This document shows positions 25,454 through 34,053 of a stretch of 64,000 nucleotides of DNA, piece after piece. Position numbers and translations under genes: made by a program. This DNA is from an uncultured Enterocloster sp. (lineage in GTDB: Bacteria; Bacillota; Clostridia; Lachnospirales; Lachnospiraceae). Numbering within the stretch: position 1 is the first letter of the stretch; the number at the start of each line of letters is the position of its first letter. The notes below the pieces were generated by a model, which saw nothing but the letters and a program-made list of their open reading frames with translations, was not told the origin of the DNA and ran no database searches. The stretch is from contig CALWRY010000002.1 of assembly GCA_944384065.1 (NCBI GenBank), forward strand, positions 1 to 64,000, read 5' to 3'.

Positions 25454-26269
25454 ATGCAGGAAATTCCCCGGGGAGGAGGCCGCCGGGGGCTTCCGGAAAG
25501 AAGGGAGGAAAAGAGGGCCAACGCGCCCCCAGCGGATTACAGAAAGTACAGCCTCTCCCTCCGGGAATGGGTGTTGTACGGCGGGATGGGGCTTGCCTTC
25601 TGCGGCCTGGCGGCCTATGTGTTTTATCGGAGCGTTCTGGCATTTGCCCTTATGGCGCCTCTGGGACTTCTCTATCCGATTTATAAGAAGCGGGATCTGC
25701 AGAAGGAGAGAGCCTGGCGGATGAACCTGCAGTTTAAGGAGGGGATACAGATTCTTTCGTCCTTTCTCTCCGCAGGTTATTCCCTGGAGAACAGCCTGGC
25801 CATGAGCGTCCGCGAGATGGAGTCCCTGTACGGGGGCGGGTCGGTGATCGCCCAGGAGTTTGACCGGATTGCAGGGGGAGCCAGGATGAATCAGCCGGTG
25901 GAAGGTCTCTTTTTGGACTTTGGCAGGAGAAGCGGCTCCCAGGAGGCGGACAGCTTTGCCCAGGTGCTGGCCGCAGCCCGGAGAAATGGCGGCGATATGG
26001 TGGAGATCATTGGCCATACTGCGGGAATTATACGGGATAAGATGCAGGTGCAGGAGGAAATCCACACCATGACGGCTTCTCGGGTCTTTGAGCAGAGGAT
26101 CATGAACGGGGTGCCCTTTGGGATTGTGCTCTACATTGACCTCACGTCCCCCGGCTTCTTCCGGCAGATGTATGGGCTGTGGAGCGGACGGGCCGTAATG
26201 ACCCTGTGTCTTTTGACCTATGGGGCGGCGGTGCTGCTAGCAAAGCAGATTCTGGACATTGAGGTGTAA
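25454..26269 (+). CDS. tadB: TadB pilus inner-membrane platform protein
   Basis: A 271-residue type II secretion F-domain protein. Membrane helices lie near residues 36-75 and at the C-terminus (about 215-265). The T2SSF core reads EGIQILSSFLSAGYSLENSL and AQVLAAARRNGGDMVEIIG. ATG 25454 begins one base after the tadA stop codon and relies on coupling. Earlier in-frame codons would run inside tadA. It forms the platform with TadC and is energised by TadA. Confidence 0.85.
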   Translation: MQEIPRGGGRRGLPERREEKRANAPPADYRKYSLSLREWVLYGGMGLAFCGLAAYVFYRSVLAFALMAPLGLLYPIYKKRDLQKERAWRMNLQFKEGIQILSSFLSAGYSLENSLAMSVREMESLYGGGSVIAQEFDRIAGGARMNQPVEGLFLDFGRRSGSQEADSFAQVLAAARRNGGDMVEIIGHTAGIIRDKMQVQEEIHTMTASRVFEQRIMNGVPFGIVLYIDLTSPGFFRQMYGLWSGRAVMTLCLLTYGAAVLLAKQILDIEV

Positions 26270-26280
26270 AGGGAGGGAGA

Positions 26281-27510
26281 ATGGTGAAGGGGATCCATTT
26301 AAAGAAGCGCAGGCTCTGCCAGCTGGCCTGTCTGGGGGCAGGGATTGCCCTGGGATTTTTGTCCCAGTATACAGGGGCGTCCTCCATTTCTCCTGAGCAG
26401 GGACTGCCGAGGAATCCCAAGGGCCAGGGCCAGGCCTCCTATGAGCTGATTGTAAAGGGCCTGGATTCGGGCGGGATGCCCTTGGAGCTTACTTTGGAGG
26501 AGCAGGAATACACCCAGAAAGAGGCTTATGATCTCTATGAGAGGATCCTTGCAGAGCTGCCCGCCTATATACTGGGGGAAAACGCCTCCCTGCAGGAGGT
26601 GCGGACGGATTTGGATCTGGTGTCCGGCCTGGATGAGTACGGGGTAGATTTTAAATGGCAGTCAGAGGATCCGGATCTGGTGGATTCCTTTGGAGGCGTG
26701 AATTCCGAGGGGCTGCCTGACCAGGGGCGGGAGACAGCGCTGCGCCTGCGGATTACCGACGGCAGCTGGCCGCGTGACTTCGTGATCCCCATATGTGTGA
26801 AGCCGCCTCTTTTGGGAGACGAAGAAAGGCGGGAAAAGGCGTTTTTGGATCTGGTGCAAAAGGAGGAGGAAGCCCAGCGGACAGAGGCATATTTTTCCCT
26901 GCCCGCCTCCTTTGAGGGGAAGGCGCTGCACTACGAGGAGCCGGACTCGGGCTCATTCTGGCAGCTGGCCCTTTTGGGGGCAGCGGGAGCCCTCCTGGTG
27001 GGTCTTAAGGAGAGACAGGATCAGGAGAAGCAGAGGGAGGCCAGGAGAAGGCAGCTCCTTTTGGACTATTCGGAGATTCTCTCACGGCTGATTATTTTTC
27101 TGGGAGCGGGCATGAGCATACGATCTGCCTGGGATAAGATCGGGGAGGACTACCAGAAGGCCCGGAAGGAGGGCCGCATGCCGGTCCGGTATGCCTATGA
27201 GGAAATGTACGCGGCGGCCAGCCAGATGCGGACCGGGGTTCCGGAGGGAAAGGCCTTCGGGGATTTTGGGCGCCGGTGCGGTATTCCCCAGTATATAAAG
27301 CTGGCGGGCCTTCTGGAGCAGAACCGGAAAAACGGCTCTAAAAACCTGCGGGATGTGCTGCGCCTGGAAATGGCAGACGCCTTTGAGCTGCGAAAGCACC
27401 AGGCCAGGCGCTTGGGCGAGGAGGCGGGAACCAAGCTTTTGCTCCCCCTTTTCATGCTCTTGGGCGTGGTGATGGTGATGATTGCGGTTCCGGCGCTGAT
27501 GGAATTTTAA
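26281..27510 (+). CDS. tadC: TadC platform protein with an N-terminal extracytoplasmic domain
   Basis: A 409-residue protein. Residues about 10-27 form a membrane helix. About 190 residues outside the membrane then lead to a second helix (about 222-240) and a T2SSF domain (YSEILSRLIIFLGAGMSIRS, MRTGVPEGKAFGDFGRRCG). A last helix lies at 380-405. The outer segment includes VDFKWQSEDPDLVDSFGGVN and a following strand-rich stretch ending DFVIPICVKPP. This resembles an atrophied bacterial Ig-like (aBig) domain. Ordinary TadC proteins are shorter and lack this part. The GGGAGGG site precedes ATG 26281. Confidence 0.8.
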   Translation: MVKGIHLKKRRLCQLACLGAGIALGFLSQYTGASSISPEQGLPRNPKGQGQASYELIVKGLDSGGMPLELTLEEQEYTQKEAYDLYERILAELPAYILGENASLQEVRTDLDLVSGLDEYGVDFKWQSEDPDLVDSFGGVNSEGLPDQGRETALRLRITDGSWPRDFVIPICVKPPLLGDEERREKAFLDLVQKEEEAQRTEAYFSLPASFEGKALHYEEPDSGSFWQLALLGAAGALLVGLKERQDQEKQREARRRQLLLDYSEILSRLIIFLGAGMSIRSAWDKIGEDYQKARKEGRMPVRYAYEEMYAAASQMRTGVPEGKAFGDFGRRCGIPQYIKLAGLLEQNRKNGSKNLRDVLRLEMADAFELRKHQARRLGEEAGTKLLLPLFMLLGVVMVMIAVPALMEF

Positions 27511-27536
27511 AACGGATGAACGAGGAGGAAATCGGT

Positions 27537-27728
27537 ATGGAGAATATTTTACATATCCGGCGGATGGCCGGAAGCCTCATGGAGGATGAGGCGGGAATCG
27601 GAGTGATAGAGCTGGTGCTGATCCTGGTAGTTCTCATCGGCCTTGTCATTATTTTCAAGGAGCAGATTACCAAGCTTTTGGAAAGCATTTTTAAGGAGAT
27701 TAACAGCCAGTCAAAAGAGGTGTACTGA
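27537..27728 (+). CDS. Flp1-like major pilin
   Basis: A 63-residue prepilin. A short leader MENILHIRRMAGSLMEDEAG is followed by the mature start IGVIELVLIL, so prepilin peptidase would cut between Gly20 and Ile21. The mature Glu at position +5 is the conserved pilin Glu. One hydrophobic helix fills most of the mature chain and the C-terminus is hydrophilic. GAGGAGG lies about 8 bases before ATG 27537, favouring it over the ATG at 27516. The stop overlaps the next start by one base. Confidence 0.85.
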   Translation: MENILHIRRMAGSLMEDEAGIGVIELVLILVVLIGLVIIFKEQITKLLESIFKEINSQSKEVY

Positions 27729-29665
27729 TGAGGAAACAGGGGGAGATTACCGTATTTTTGGCAATGATCCTCCTTAGCATGTGCGCGCTGCTGTGCGGGA
27801 TTGTGGAGTCGGTCCGCACAGCGGGAGCGCGGTGCTATCTGCGAACAGCGGTGAATGCCTCCATGGATTCCCTGATGGCCCAGTACCACAGGGAGCTCTG
27901 GGAAGAGTACAGGATACTTGGTCTGGAGCACAGGGGGAATGCCAGTCTGGAGACAGAGTTTGCTGCGTTTCTCTCTCCCTACCTGGAGGCAGGCAACTGG
28001 TATCCCATGGAGCTTAAAACCGTTGCGATCCGGGAGATTGCCGGGCTGACGCAGGGCGCCGGAAGCTATATGGAACAGGCGATCCTTGACTATATGAGGT
28101 ATGGCCTCGTCGGCGTCCTCTGGGATGCGCTGGATGAAGAGGGGGCGGGGGAGCTTCTGTCGGTTTTAAAGGAGGCAGAGGGCGTCAGCCGGGTGTCGGA
28201 GCTGTATGAGGGCCATGCCAGGGAGGCGGTGCGGCTGGAGGAGACCCTGGAGCGGATAGAGAGCTGCCTGGATAAGCAGAAGGAAAATTGGAGGCTTGCC
28301 GGGGAGGCTCTGGAGGATGCGAATGGGGAGAGATTTATCAGAAAAGCCCGGGATATGATCGGGGATCTGGAAAAGGTGCCGGGGCTGGTGGAGGACTACG
28401 AGGTCCAGGCGGATGAGCTGGCAGAGAAGCTTAAGGAGAGCAGAGAACGGTTCGCCGGCGAGGAGGATCTGGGGGCCCAGACGAGGCAGGCCCTGGAGGA
28501 GGAGATCCGGCAGTACGAGACTTACGTGAGCGAGGACGGAGAGCGAAGGAGGGAGGTTGCCCTTCTGAGGGAAAAAAGCAGCGCCAGCATAGAGACTGTC
28601 CAAAGGGAGATAGAGGAGGCCCAGGCGGTTATGGACTATATCAATAGCTGGGAGCCTGAGGAGGACGGCGATGATCTGGATGTGGAGGCTCTCTGGGCGC
28701 CGGTGCGGGAGCGGTGGAGCCGCGTCCCCCTGCTGGGGCTGAACCTGACCTTTGGGATCCAGGACAAGGAGACGGAAGGGATACTGGAGCGCATCCGCGG
28801 ATTTATGGAGGAGGGACTGCTGGGATTGGTCCTGCCGGAGGGAACAGAGGTTTCCCATGGAGTGCTCTCCCTGGCGGGCCTGCCGTCCGCCGCAGCAAAA
28901 GACGAGGCGGCCTTTAAGGATCCGGATGTGGGAGTGGGAAATTTACTGGACCGGCTGATGGTCTGTGAGTACGGGATCCGGTATTTTGAGCCGTTTGACA
29001 GGGAATCTTCCCAGACTTCCTCCTACGAGCTGGAGTATATTCTCTGCGGGGAGCGCGTGGAGCGGGACAACCTGGCAGGAACCGTGATGCGGCTGACCGC
29101 CCTGCGCAGCGGCCTGAATCTGGCCCACATCCTGGCGGATCCGGCGAAAAGGCAGGAGGCCAGAACACTGGCGGCTGCTATTGTGGGGGGTACGGGGCTG
29201 CTTCCCCTTGTATCTGTGATGACATTTTTTGTGATGAGCCAATGGGCCTTGGGGGAGTCTATCGCGGACGTGAGATGCCTTCTGTCCGGCGGCCATGTGC
29301 CGTTGATTAAATCAGCCTCCCAGTGGAAGCTGGACTTGGAGGGCCTCCTGTCCATGGGACGTGAGGGGAAAATCTCCCAGGACGTTTCGGAGGGCGCGGG
29401 GCTGGATTACCGGGGGTATCTGCGGATTCTTCTGTTTGCCGCTTACGGGGAGGAGGAAATATACCGCATGATGGATGTGATGCAGATGAACATAGGGAAA
29501 GGACAGCCGGGATTTTCCCTGGCGGACTGCGCCTGCTCTGTGGATATGGAGGCTTCGGTTTGGGGAAAACATGTATTTTTTTCTCTCGGATTGTGGAAAA
29601 ATGGTTCTCCCGGAGCCTATGAGACGGCGATGGAGGTCTCGGGAACCTATATGGAAACGCTCTGA
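27728..29665 (+). CDS. DUF5702 pilus-associated protein (TadG-like)
   Basis: A 645-residue exported protein. The N-terminus GEITVFLAMILLSMCALLCG is a pseudopilin-like hydrophobic helix, followed by AGARCYLRTAVNASMDSLMA, the DUF5702 hallmark. A long charged coiled-coil-like segment spans residues about 155-300 (many Glu, Arg and Lys in heptad spacing). The C-terminal half is more globular, with a hydrophobic patch near 480-500. It occupies the place of the large TadG-type protein in clostridial Tad clusters. It starts inside the stop of the Flp1 gene. Confidence 0.8.
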   Translation: MRKQGEITVFLAMILLSMCALLCGIVESVRTAGARCYLRTAVNASMDSLMAQYHRELWEEYRILGLEHRGNASLETEFAAFLSPYLEAGNWYPMELKTVAIREIAGLTQGAGSYMEQAILDYMRYGLVGVLWDALDEEGAGELLSVLKEAEGVSRVSELYEGHAREAVRLEETLERIESCLDKQKENWRLAGEALEDANGERFIRKARDMIGDLEKVPGLVEDYEVQADELAEKLKESRERFAGEEDLGAQTRQALEEEIRQYETYVSEDGERRREVALLREKSSASIETVQREIEEAQAVMDYINSWEPEEDGDDLDVEALWAPVRERWSRVPLLGLNLTFGIQDKETEGILERIRGFMEEGLLGLVLPEGTEVSHGVLSLAGLPSAAAKDEAAFKDPDVGVGNLLDRLMVCEYGIRYFEPFDRESSQTSSYELEYILCGERVERDNLAGTVMRLTALRSGLNLAHILADPAKRQEARTLAAAIVGGTGLLPLVSVMTFFVMSQWALGESIADVRCLLSGGHVPLIKSASQWKLDLEGLLSMGREGKISQDVSEGAGLDYRGYLRILLFAAYGEEEIYRMMDVMQMNIGKGQPGFSLADCACSVDMEASVWGKHVFFSLGLWKNGSPGAYETAMEVSGTYMETL

Positions 29666-29687
29666 TAAAAAAGAGAGGGGGCCTGTG

Positions 29688-30668
29688 ATGATGCCTTTTT
29701 TGCAGCACAAGAAAAGAAAAATTTATGTAGAGCAACTGCCTTATTATCAATCGGCTTTCAAAATATTCGCACCTCTCCAAGTACGAATCCGTTGGTATGA
29801 CGCTGGAAAAAAGGCATTATCATGGGCCTCCCTGAGGGCTTTTCAGATGAGGAGCGGGGAAACGGTCCGTGAGGGGAGCCTGTCTTTGGAGGCAGCCCTG
29901 GTCCTTCCCCTGTTTCTCTTTGCCTGCTTCTGCCTGATGATGCCCATGCGGATGATGGATCGGCAGAGGCAGATTCAGGCGGCAGTGGAGGCCGTGGGCG
30001 AGGAGGTGAGCCAGTACGCCTATGCGGCCCGGCATCTGGAGGGGGAGAGCCCGGAAACCGTGGATCTGAGCCGGGGAGAGGGAAACGGGGGAAATGAGAG
30101 CGCGCTTTCCCTGCTGTCCCAGGCGTACATCATGGCCGCAGTGCTGGGCCGCATCGATTTGGACTGGGTGGAGGGGGTATCCTTTGCCGGGACAGAGATT
30201 GGGCCGGAGGACAAAGTACATATTGTGATGAGCTACCGGATGCGCCTGCCCTTTTCCGTGCTGGGCCTGGAGAGCCTGCCGTTTTCCGCCGTGTGCAGCA
30301 GACGGATGTGGACAGGGGCATTGGGAAACCGGTGGGAGCAGGCTGGCGGCGGAGCGGAAACCGGGGAGGAGATTGTTTATATAGGAAAGACCTCCTCGCG
30401 CTATCACCGCAGGAGGGATTGCCACTATCTGGCCAATGATCTGAAGGCTGTGCCGGCAGCCGGAATAGAGGCCCTCAGAAACCGGGAGGGAAAGCGCTAC
30501 TATGCCTGCGGCGTCTGCAAGGGGGGAAGCGGCACCGTGTATGTATCGGAGTATGGGACCAGTTACCATTCCTCGCCCAACTGCCGTTCCCTTATCTCCT
30601 ATGTGGAGGCGGTCCCCATTTCCCAGGTGCGCCACATGGGGGCCTGCTCCTACTGCGGCGGCGGATGA
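29688..30668 (+). CDS. TadE-like pilus protein with two C-terminal Cys/His motifs
   Basis: A 326-residue protein. After a basic N-terminal 60 residues comes a pilin-like helix preceded by REGSLSLEAALVLPLFLFA, in which S-L-S-L-E is the usual TadE pseudopilin signature. The C-terminal 95 residues hold two copies of a putative zinc-binding module. The first is TSSRYHRRRDCHYL with YYACGVCKG. The second is GTSYHSSPNCRSL with MGACSYCGG. The same Y-H-x(3-5)-C-x-x-L...C-x-x-C pattern occurs in Ada-like or nuclease-linked metal-binding modules. Its presence at the surface end of a pilus protein is unusual. ATG 29688 has AGAGGGGG ahead. Confidence 0.72.
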   Translation: MMPFLQHKKRKIYVEQLPYYQSAFKIFAPLQVRIRWYDAGKKALSWASLRAFQMRSGETVREGSLSLEAALVLPLFLFACFCLMMPMRMMDRQRQIQAAVEAVGEEVSQYAYAARHLEGESPETVDLSRGEGNGGNESALSLLSQAYIMAAVLGRIDLDWVEGVSFAGTEIGPEDKVHIVMSYRMRLPFSVLGLESLPFSAVCSRRMWTGALGNRWEQAGGGAETGEEIVYIGKTSSRYHRRRDCHYLANDLKAVPAAGIEALRNREGKRYYACGVCKGGSGTVYVSEYGTSYHSSPNCRSLISYVEAVPISQVRHMGACSYCGGG

Positions 30669-31150
30669 AAGGGGGAAAGAGAGTGAACGGATCGGAGGAA
30701 ATAGGCCGTTTCCTGCAAAGCGCCGGGTTCCTTATCTTTATGGGGGCAGCGGCCTGGCAGGATATAAGAAGGAGGAGCATTTCGCTGAGCACCTTTTTCT
30801 GGGCAGCTGTTTTTGGGCTGCTTTTGCGGCTGGGATTAAGCGGCCGGACTGGCGGGGGAGAGGCGCTTATCAAACTGGCCGTGTCCCTGGGAACAGCGGC
30901 GCTTCCAGGTGCGGTTCTCCTGGGAACGCATGTGCTTTTCGGGAAAAGCGTGGGACAGGGGGACGGCTTGTTTTTCCTGGTATCGGGGGTTTACCTGGGA
31001 GCGTGGAAGAATTTTCTGCTGCTCTGGGGAAGCCTTCTTCTCTGCTTCCCGGTCAGCGTGTGTTTGTTGCTTATGGGCAGGGGAAGGGAATACCGGCTTC
31101 CCTTCCTGCCCTTTGCGGTTCCTGTGGGAATAGGGGTGATTTTTTTATGA
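30665..31150 (+). CDS. Second prepilin peptidase (A24 family)
   Basis: A 161-residue membrane peptidase with AAWQDIRRRSISLS (first catalytic Asp) and VGQGDGLFFLVSGVYLG (G-x-G-D block). Hydrophobic helices cover most of the rest. It is intact, unlike the first one at 22637. ATG 30665 overlaps the preceding stop (ATGA). A GTG at 30683 with AAAGGGGGAAAGAG ahead is an alternative start. Two A24 peptidases in one Tad cluster may divide the work between the Flp pilin and the TadE-type pseudopilins. Confidence 0.85.
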   Translation: MKGGKRVNGSEEIGRFLQSAGFLIFMGAAAWQDIRRRSISLSTFFWAAVFGLLLRLGLSGRTGGGEALIKLAVSLGTAALPGAVLLGTHVLFGKSVGQGDGLFFLVSGVYLGAWKNFLLLWGSLLLCFPVSVCLLLMGRGREYRLPFLPFAVPVGIGVIFL

Positions 31151-31548
31151 TGCGGATAAAGGATCAGCGGTTTTCCGGAAGCTTTACGCTGGAGGCCGCC
31201 GGAGTTATGGCTGTGGTGTTTTTCTCCCTTGGCGCGGCGCTGGGGCAGGCGGGGAGAATGCACGACAGAGCGGCCGGAGCCATGGTGCTCCACGAGGCGG
31301 TGGAGAAGGCCCGCCATGAAAAGGGGGAGGATCCCCAGAAAGTAGGGGAGGAAGCCCAGGGGCGCATGGGGCTTCTCCTGTCTTTTCCCGGCTACGGCAT
31401 ATCTCTTGGCGAGAGCGGGGGGAGATACCAGGGACGCGGAGAGGGCGGGGAATGGAGCCGGGTCATCGAGGCCGCGCCCTTTCGGCCGGAAAAATTTTTG
31501 CGGATGATCACATTGCTGGATGGGCTGGAGGGACAATATGAAGATTAG
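31147..31548 (+). CDS. TadE-like minor pseudopilin
   Basis: A 133-residue protein beginning MMRIKDQRFSGSFTLEAAGV, then a single hydrophobic helix (residues about 14-35). The G-S-F-T-L-E motif is the prepilin-type cleavage and Glu+5 region. The remainder is charged and soluble. It starts in the stop codon of the peptidase gene (ATGA) and overlaps the next gene by 11 bases, so the operon is tightly coupled. It is probably a minor pilus component. Confidence 0.75.
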   Translation: MMRIKDQRFSGSFTLEAAGVMAVVFFSLGAALGQAGRMHDRAAGAMVLHEAVEKARHEKGEDPQKVGEEAQGRMGLLLSFPGYGISLGESGGRYQGRGEGGEWSRVIEAAPFRPEKFLRMITLLDGLEGQYED

Positions 31549-32941
31549 CTATGTCCGGGAGATGCGGAAAAATTATCTGGTGGCAGAGGGGGAGAAGGAA
31601 GTCCGGGGCTATGAGGCGCGCATGCTGGCGGCCAACCCCATACAAGGGCTTTTGGAGATGAAGGTTCGGTACACCGACGGAAAATCCGTCTACTATTATG
31701 ACATTACATCCCGGCAGCCCCTCGGACGGCTCCTGGAAAGCCGCCCGATCACAGTGGGGGAAATATGCGGGCTCCTGCGGGAGCTCTACGGCACATTGAA
31801 GCGGATGGAAGAGTATTTTCTCGGGGACGGGGGGATCCTTTTGGAGCCGGAGTATATCTATCTGGATCCGGAGACATTTCATCCGGGACTGTGCTTTGTG
31901 CCCGGCATAGAGGGAAATTTTCCGGACAGTCTCAGCCGCCTCCTTCAGTACCTGCTGCGGCACGTGGATCACAGGGACAGAAAATCCGTTATTTTGGCCT
32001 ACAGCCTGTATCAGGAGAGCCTTAAGGAGAACTACAGCCTGGAGGATCTGCTGCGCCTGGCACAGGAAGGGGGGATGCGGGCGGAGGGCGTTCCGCCAAG
32101 GGAAGCTTCCGCCATGTATGGGGAGGAGGGCCAGGGAGAGCCAGAAAACACATCCCGGACCCATATGGAGGAAGGGACAGGAGAGAGCGAAGGATTCCGA
32201 AGCCCCCAGAGGGAAATGTCTCAAAGGGAAAGCCCCCAAAGAAAGATGAAAGCAGCCATCCCCTGGAGGCAGGGCCTTCTTTTGGCGGGAGCGATCTTTC
32301 TGGTTCCGGGAGTCCTGTGGATATTCCGGGGAACTGCCTTTGTCCTGGAAAATATAAGGTGGATTGGCGCGGCCCAGGCAGGCCTGCTGCTTGCGGGAAT
32401 ACTGCTTCTTTTGGCGGAAAGCCGCAGAAAAAATAGAAGTCTTCCATCCAAAAAGCCAAGCCCCTATGAGGCTTCAGAGTTCTGGGAGGAACCGGTTTAT
32501 CCTGGGGAGACACCGGAGGAGAGAGGGGAGCCAGGGGAGAGGCGGACGCAGCAGGAGAGGAGGGATCCAGGAGAGCGCCGGATATCGGAGGAAAAATGGA
32601 CGGCTGAGGAGGTTTTTCAGACCGTTGTCTTAAATGAGAAGACAGAGGAAAACATGCACCGGCTGGAGGGCGCATCCCCGGAACGGGAGGATATTGTGAT
32701 TCCCTATTACCCATTTGTTATCGGAAAACACAGGGATTTGGCGGATTATGTGCTGGATCGCCCTGCGGTGAGCCGGCTCCACCTGCGGATCGACAGGGAA
32801 GGGGAGGTCTATACGGTCACGGATTTAAATTCTACTAACGGCACAATGGTGCGAGGGGCGCTCCTGGCCGCCAACGAAACGGCAGAAGTGAGATCCGGGG
32901 ATTCCGTGGTAATTGCGGATGCCGCCTATGTGTGGCGGTAG
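31538..32941 (+). CDS. DUF6382 and FHA domain protein
   Basis: A 467-residue membrane-anchored protein that closes the Tad operon. The first about 170 residues resemble DUF6382. An acidic linker follows, then two hydrophobic helices (about 245-300), then a linker very rich in Glu and Arg. A C-terminal FHA domain (about 380-467) shows FVIGKHRDLADYVLDRPAVS, RLHLRIDREGE and DLNSTNGTMV. FHA domains bind phosphothreonine, so this protein may connect pilus assembly to Ser/Thr kinase signalling. The FHA signature residues (G-K, S-R-x-H, N-G-T) are kept. No kinase is seen in the window. Confidence 0.82.
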   Translation: MKISYVREMRKNYLVAEGEKEVRGYEARMLAANPIQGLLEMKVRYTDGKSVYYYDITSRQPLGRLLESRPITVGEICGLLRELYGTLKRMEEYFLGDGGILLEPEYIYLDPETFHPGLCFVPGIEGNFPDSLSRLLQYLLRHVDHRDRKSVILAYSLYQESLKENYSLEDLLRLAQEGGMRAEGVPPREASAMYGEEGQGEPENTSRTHMEEGTGESEGFRSPQREMSQRESPQRKMKAAIPWRQGLLLAGAIFLVPGVLWIFRGTAFVLENIRWIGAAQAGLLLAGILLLLAESRRKNRSLPSKKPSPYEASEFWEEPVYPGETPEERGEPGERRTQQERRDPGERRISEEKWTAEEVFQTVVLNEKTEENMHRLEGASPEREDIVIPYYPFVIGKHRDLADYVLDRPAVSRLHLRIDREGEVYTVTDLNSTNGTMVRGALLAANETAEVRSGDSVVIADAAYVWR

Positions 32942-32987
32942 GGTACAGGTGGGGGAGAGAATTTTATTTATAATGCGTTCTGACTAC

Positions 32988-33016
32988 TTAACAAGGTAAA
33001 AATTTTATGTTAGTAT
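32988..33016 (+). promoter_or_regulatory. Promoter of the HIT-sigma factor genes
   Basis: TTAACA at 32988-32993 and TAGTAT at 33011-33016 are spaced by 17 bp in an AT-rich gap, 53 bases before the HIT start. No terminator of the Tad operon is obvious between 32941 and this site. Confidence 0.5.
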
Positions 33017-33068
33017 AAATTCAATGAATAACAGCCGTGCGCCGCATGGCAGAGGGAGGATGTTCAAA

Positions 33069-33485
33069 ATGAAAGATGATAATTGTATTTTCTGTAAGAT
33101 TGCCAATGGCGAGATTCCTTCGACTACGGTATATGAAGATGATGACTTTCGCGTGATACTGGATCTGGGTCCGGCTTCACGGGGACATGCTCTTATATTG
33201 CCCAAGGAGCACTTTGCGGACGTGTGCGCACTGGACGAAACGATTGCCGCCAAGGTACTGCCTCTGGGCGCGAAGATAGGGGCGGCTATGAAGCGGTCTT
33301 TGGGATGCGCGGGCTTTAATCTGGTTCAGAACAATGGGGAGGCAGCGGGCCAGACCGTATTTCATTTCCATATGCACGTGATCCCCAGGTATGCGAATGG
33401 TCCGGTTATCGTGGGCTGGATGCCGGGAAAGGCATCGGCCAAGGAGTTGGCTCAGACTGCTGAGGAAATCAGGAAAGGCCTGTAA
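33069..33485 (+). CDS. HIT family nucleotide-binding protein
   Basis: A 138-residue HIT protein (Hint-like nucleotide hydrolase or transferase). The N-terminal CIFCKIANGEIPS carries the zinc-type Cys pair, and the HIT triad is HFHMHVIPRY near residues 97-106. The length is typical. ATG 33069 is chosen as GGGAGG (33054-33059) lies 9 bases ahead. The upstream ATG at 33060 touches it. It is followed 9 bases later by a sigma factor gene. Confidence 0.92.
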   Translation: MKDDNCIFCKIANGEIPSTTVYEDDDFRVILDLGPASRGHALILPKEHFADVCALDETIAAKVLPLGAKIGAAMKRSLGCAGFNLVQNNGEAAGQTVFHFHMHVIPRYANGPVIVGWMPGKASAKELAQTAEEIRKGL

Positions 33486-33494
33486 CAACCGGAC

Positions 33495-34046
33495 ATGAGC
33501 GAAAAAATGAATACGGAAGATAAGGAACTTTTTGCTAAGATGTACCAGGAGTATCAGGAGGTTCTCAGGAAGATTGCCTATAAGAATGATATCCCGCCGG
33601 ATTACATCGATGATGTGGTTCAGGATACATTTGTGGCGTATGCGCATTATAAGTATGACCTCAATCTTCCTCCGAACCGGAAGAAGCTCCTCTTGGCCAA
33701 GATTCTCAAAAGCCGCTGCATGGATTATCACAGAAGGATGCGGCATGTGGCGTCGGAGGAGGTTGAAGTGGAAAAGGAGAGCGCGGATCCAGGAGCCAGC
33801 GCAGGCGTCTCATATCAGAGCCTTCCTGATTTTGTGGTCAGTAAGGAGCGCTGCCTGGCTATTTTGGAGGAAATTGACAAGATGCCGGAAAATTGGAGGG
33901 AGGTAGCGGTTCTCCGCCTGATAGAGGGACGGCCGACCAGGGAGGTGTGCCAGATGCTGAATATCTCAGAAAAGGCTTGCTATTCCCGGGTCAGCCGTAT
34001 TCGAAAATATTTTGAAGATCTGTTTAAAAAGGACAGCTGGCCTTAG
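33495..34046 (+). CDS. ECF-type sigma-70 family factor
   Basis: A 183-residue sigma factor. Region 2 is seen as IPPDYIDDVVQDTFVAYAHY and region 4 as LIEGRPTREVCQMLNISEKA with CYSRVSRIRKYF. An acidic spacer joins them. It is the second gene after the HIT promoter. A DUF4367 membrane protein, a likely anti-sigma factor, lies beyond the inverted murG gene. Its regulon cannot be told from here. Confidence 0.85.
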   Translation: MSEKMNTEDKELFAKMYQEYQEVLRKIAYKNDIPPDYIDDVVQDTFVAYAHYKYDLNLPPNRKKLLLAKILKSRCMDYHRRMRHVASEEVEVEKESADPGASAGVSYQSLPDFVVSKERCLAILEEIDKMPENWREVAVLRLIEGRPTREVCQMLNISEKACYSRVSRIRKYFEDLFKKDSWP

Positions 34047-34053
34047 ATCCCGT

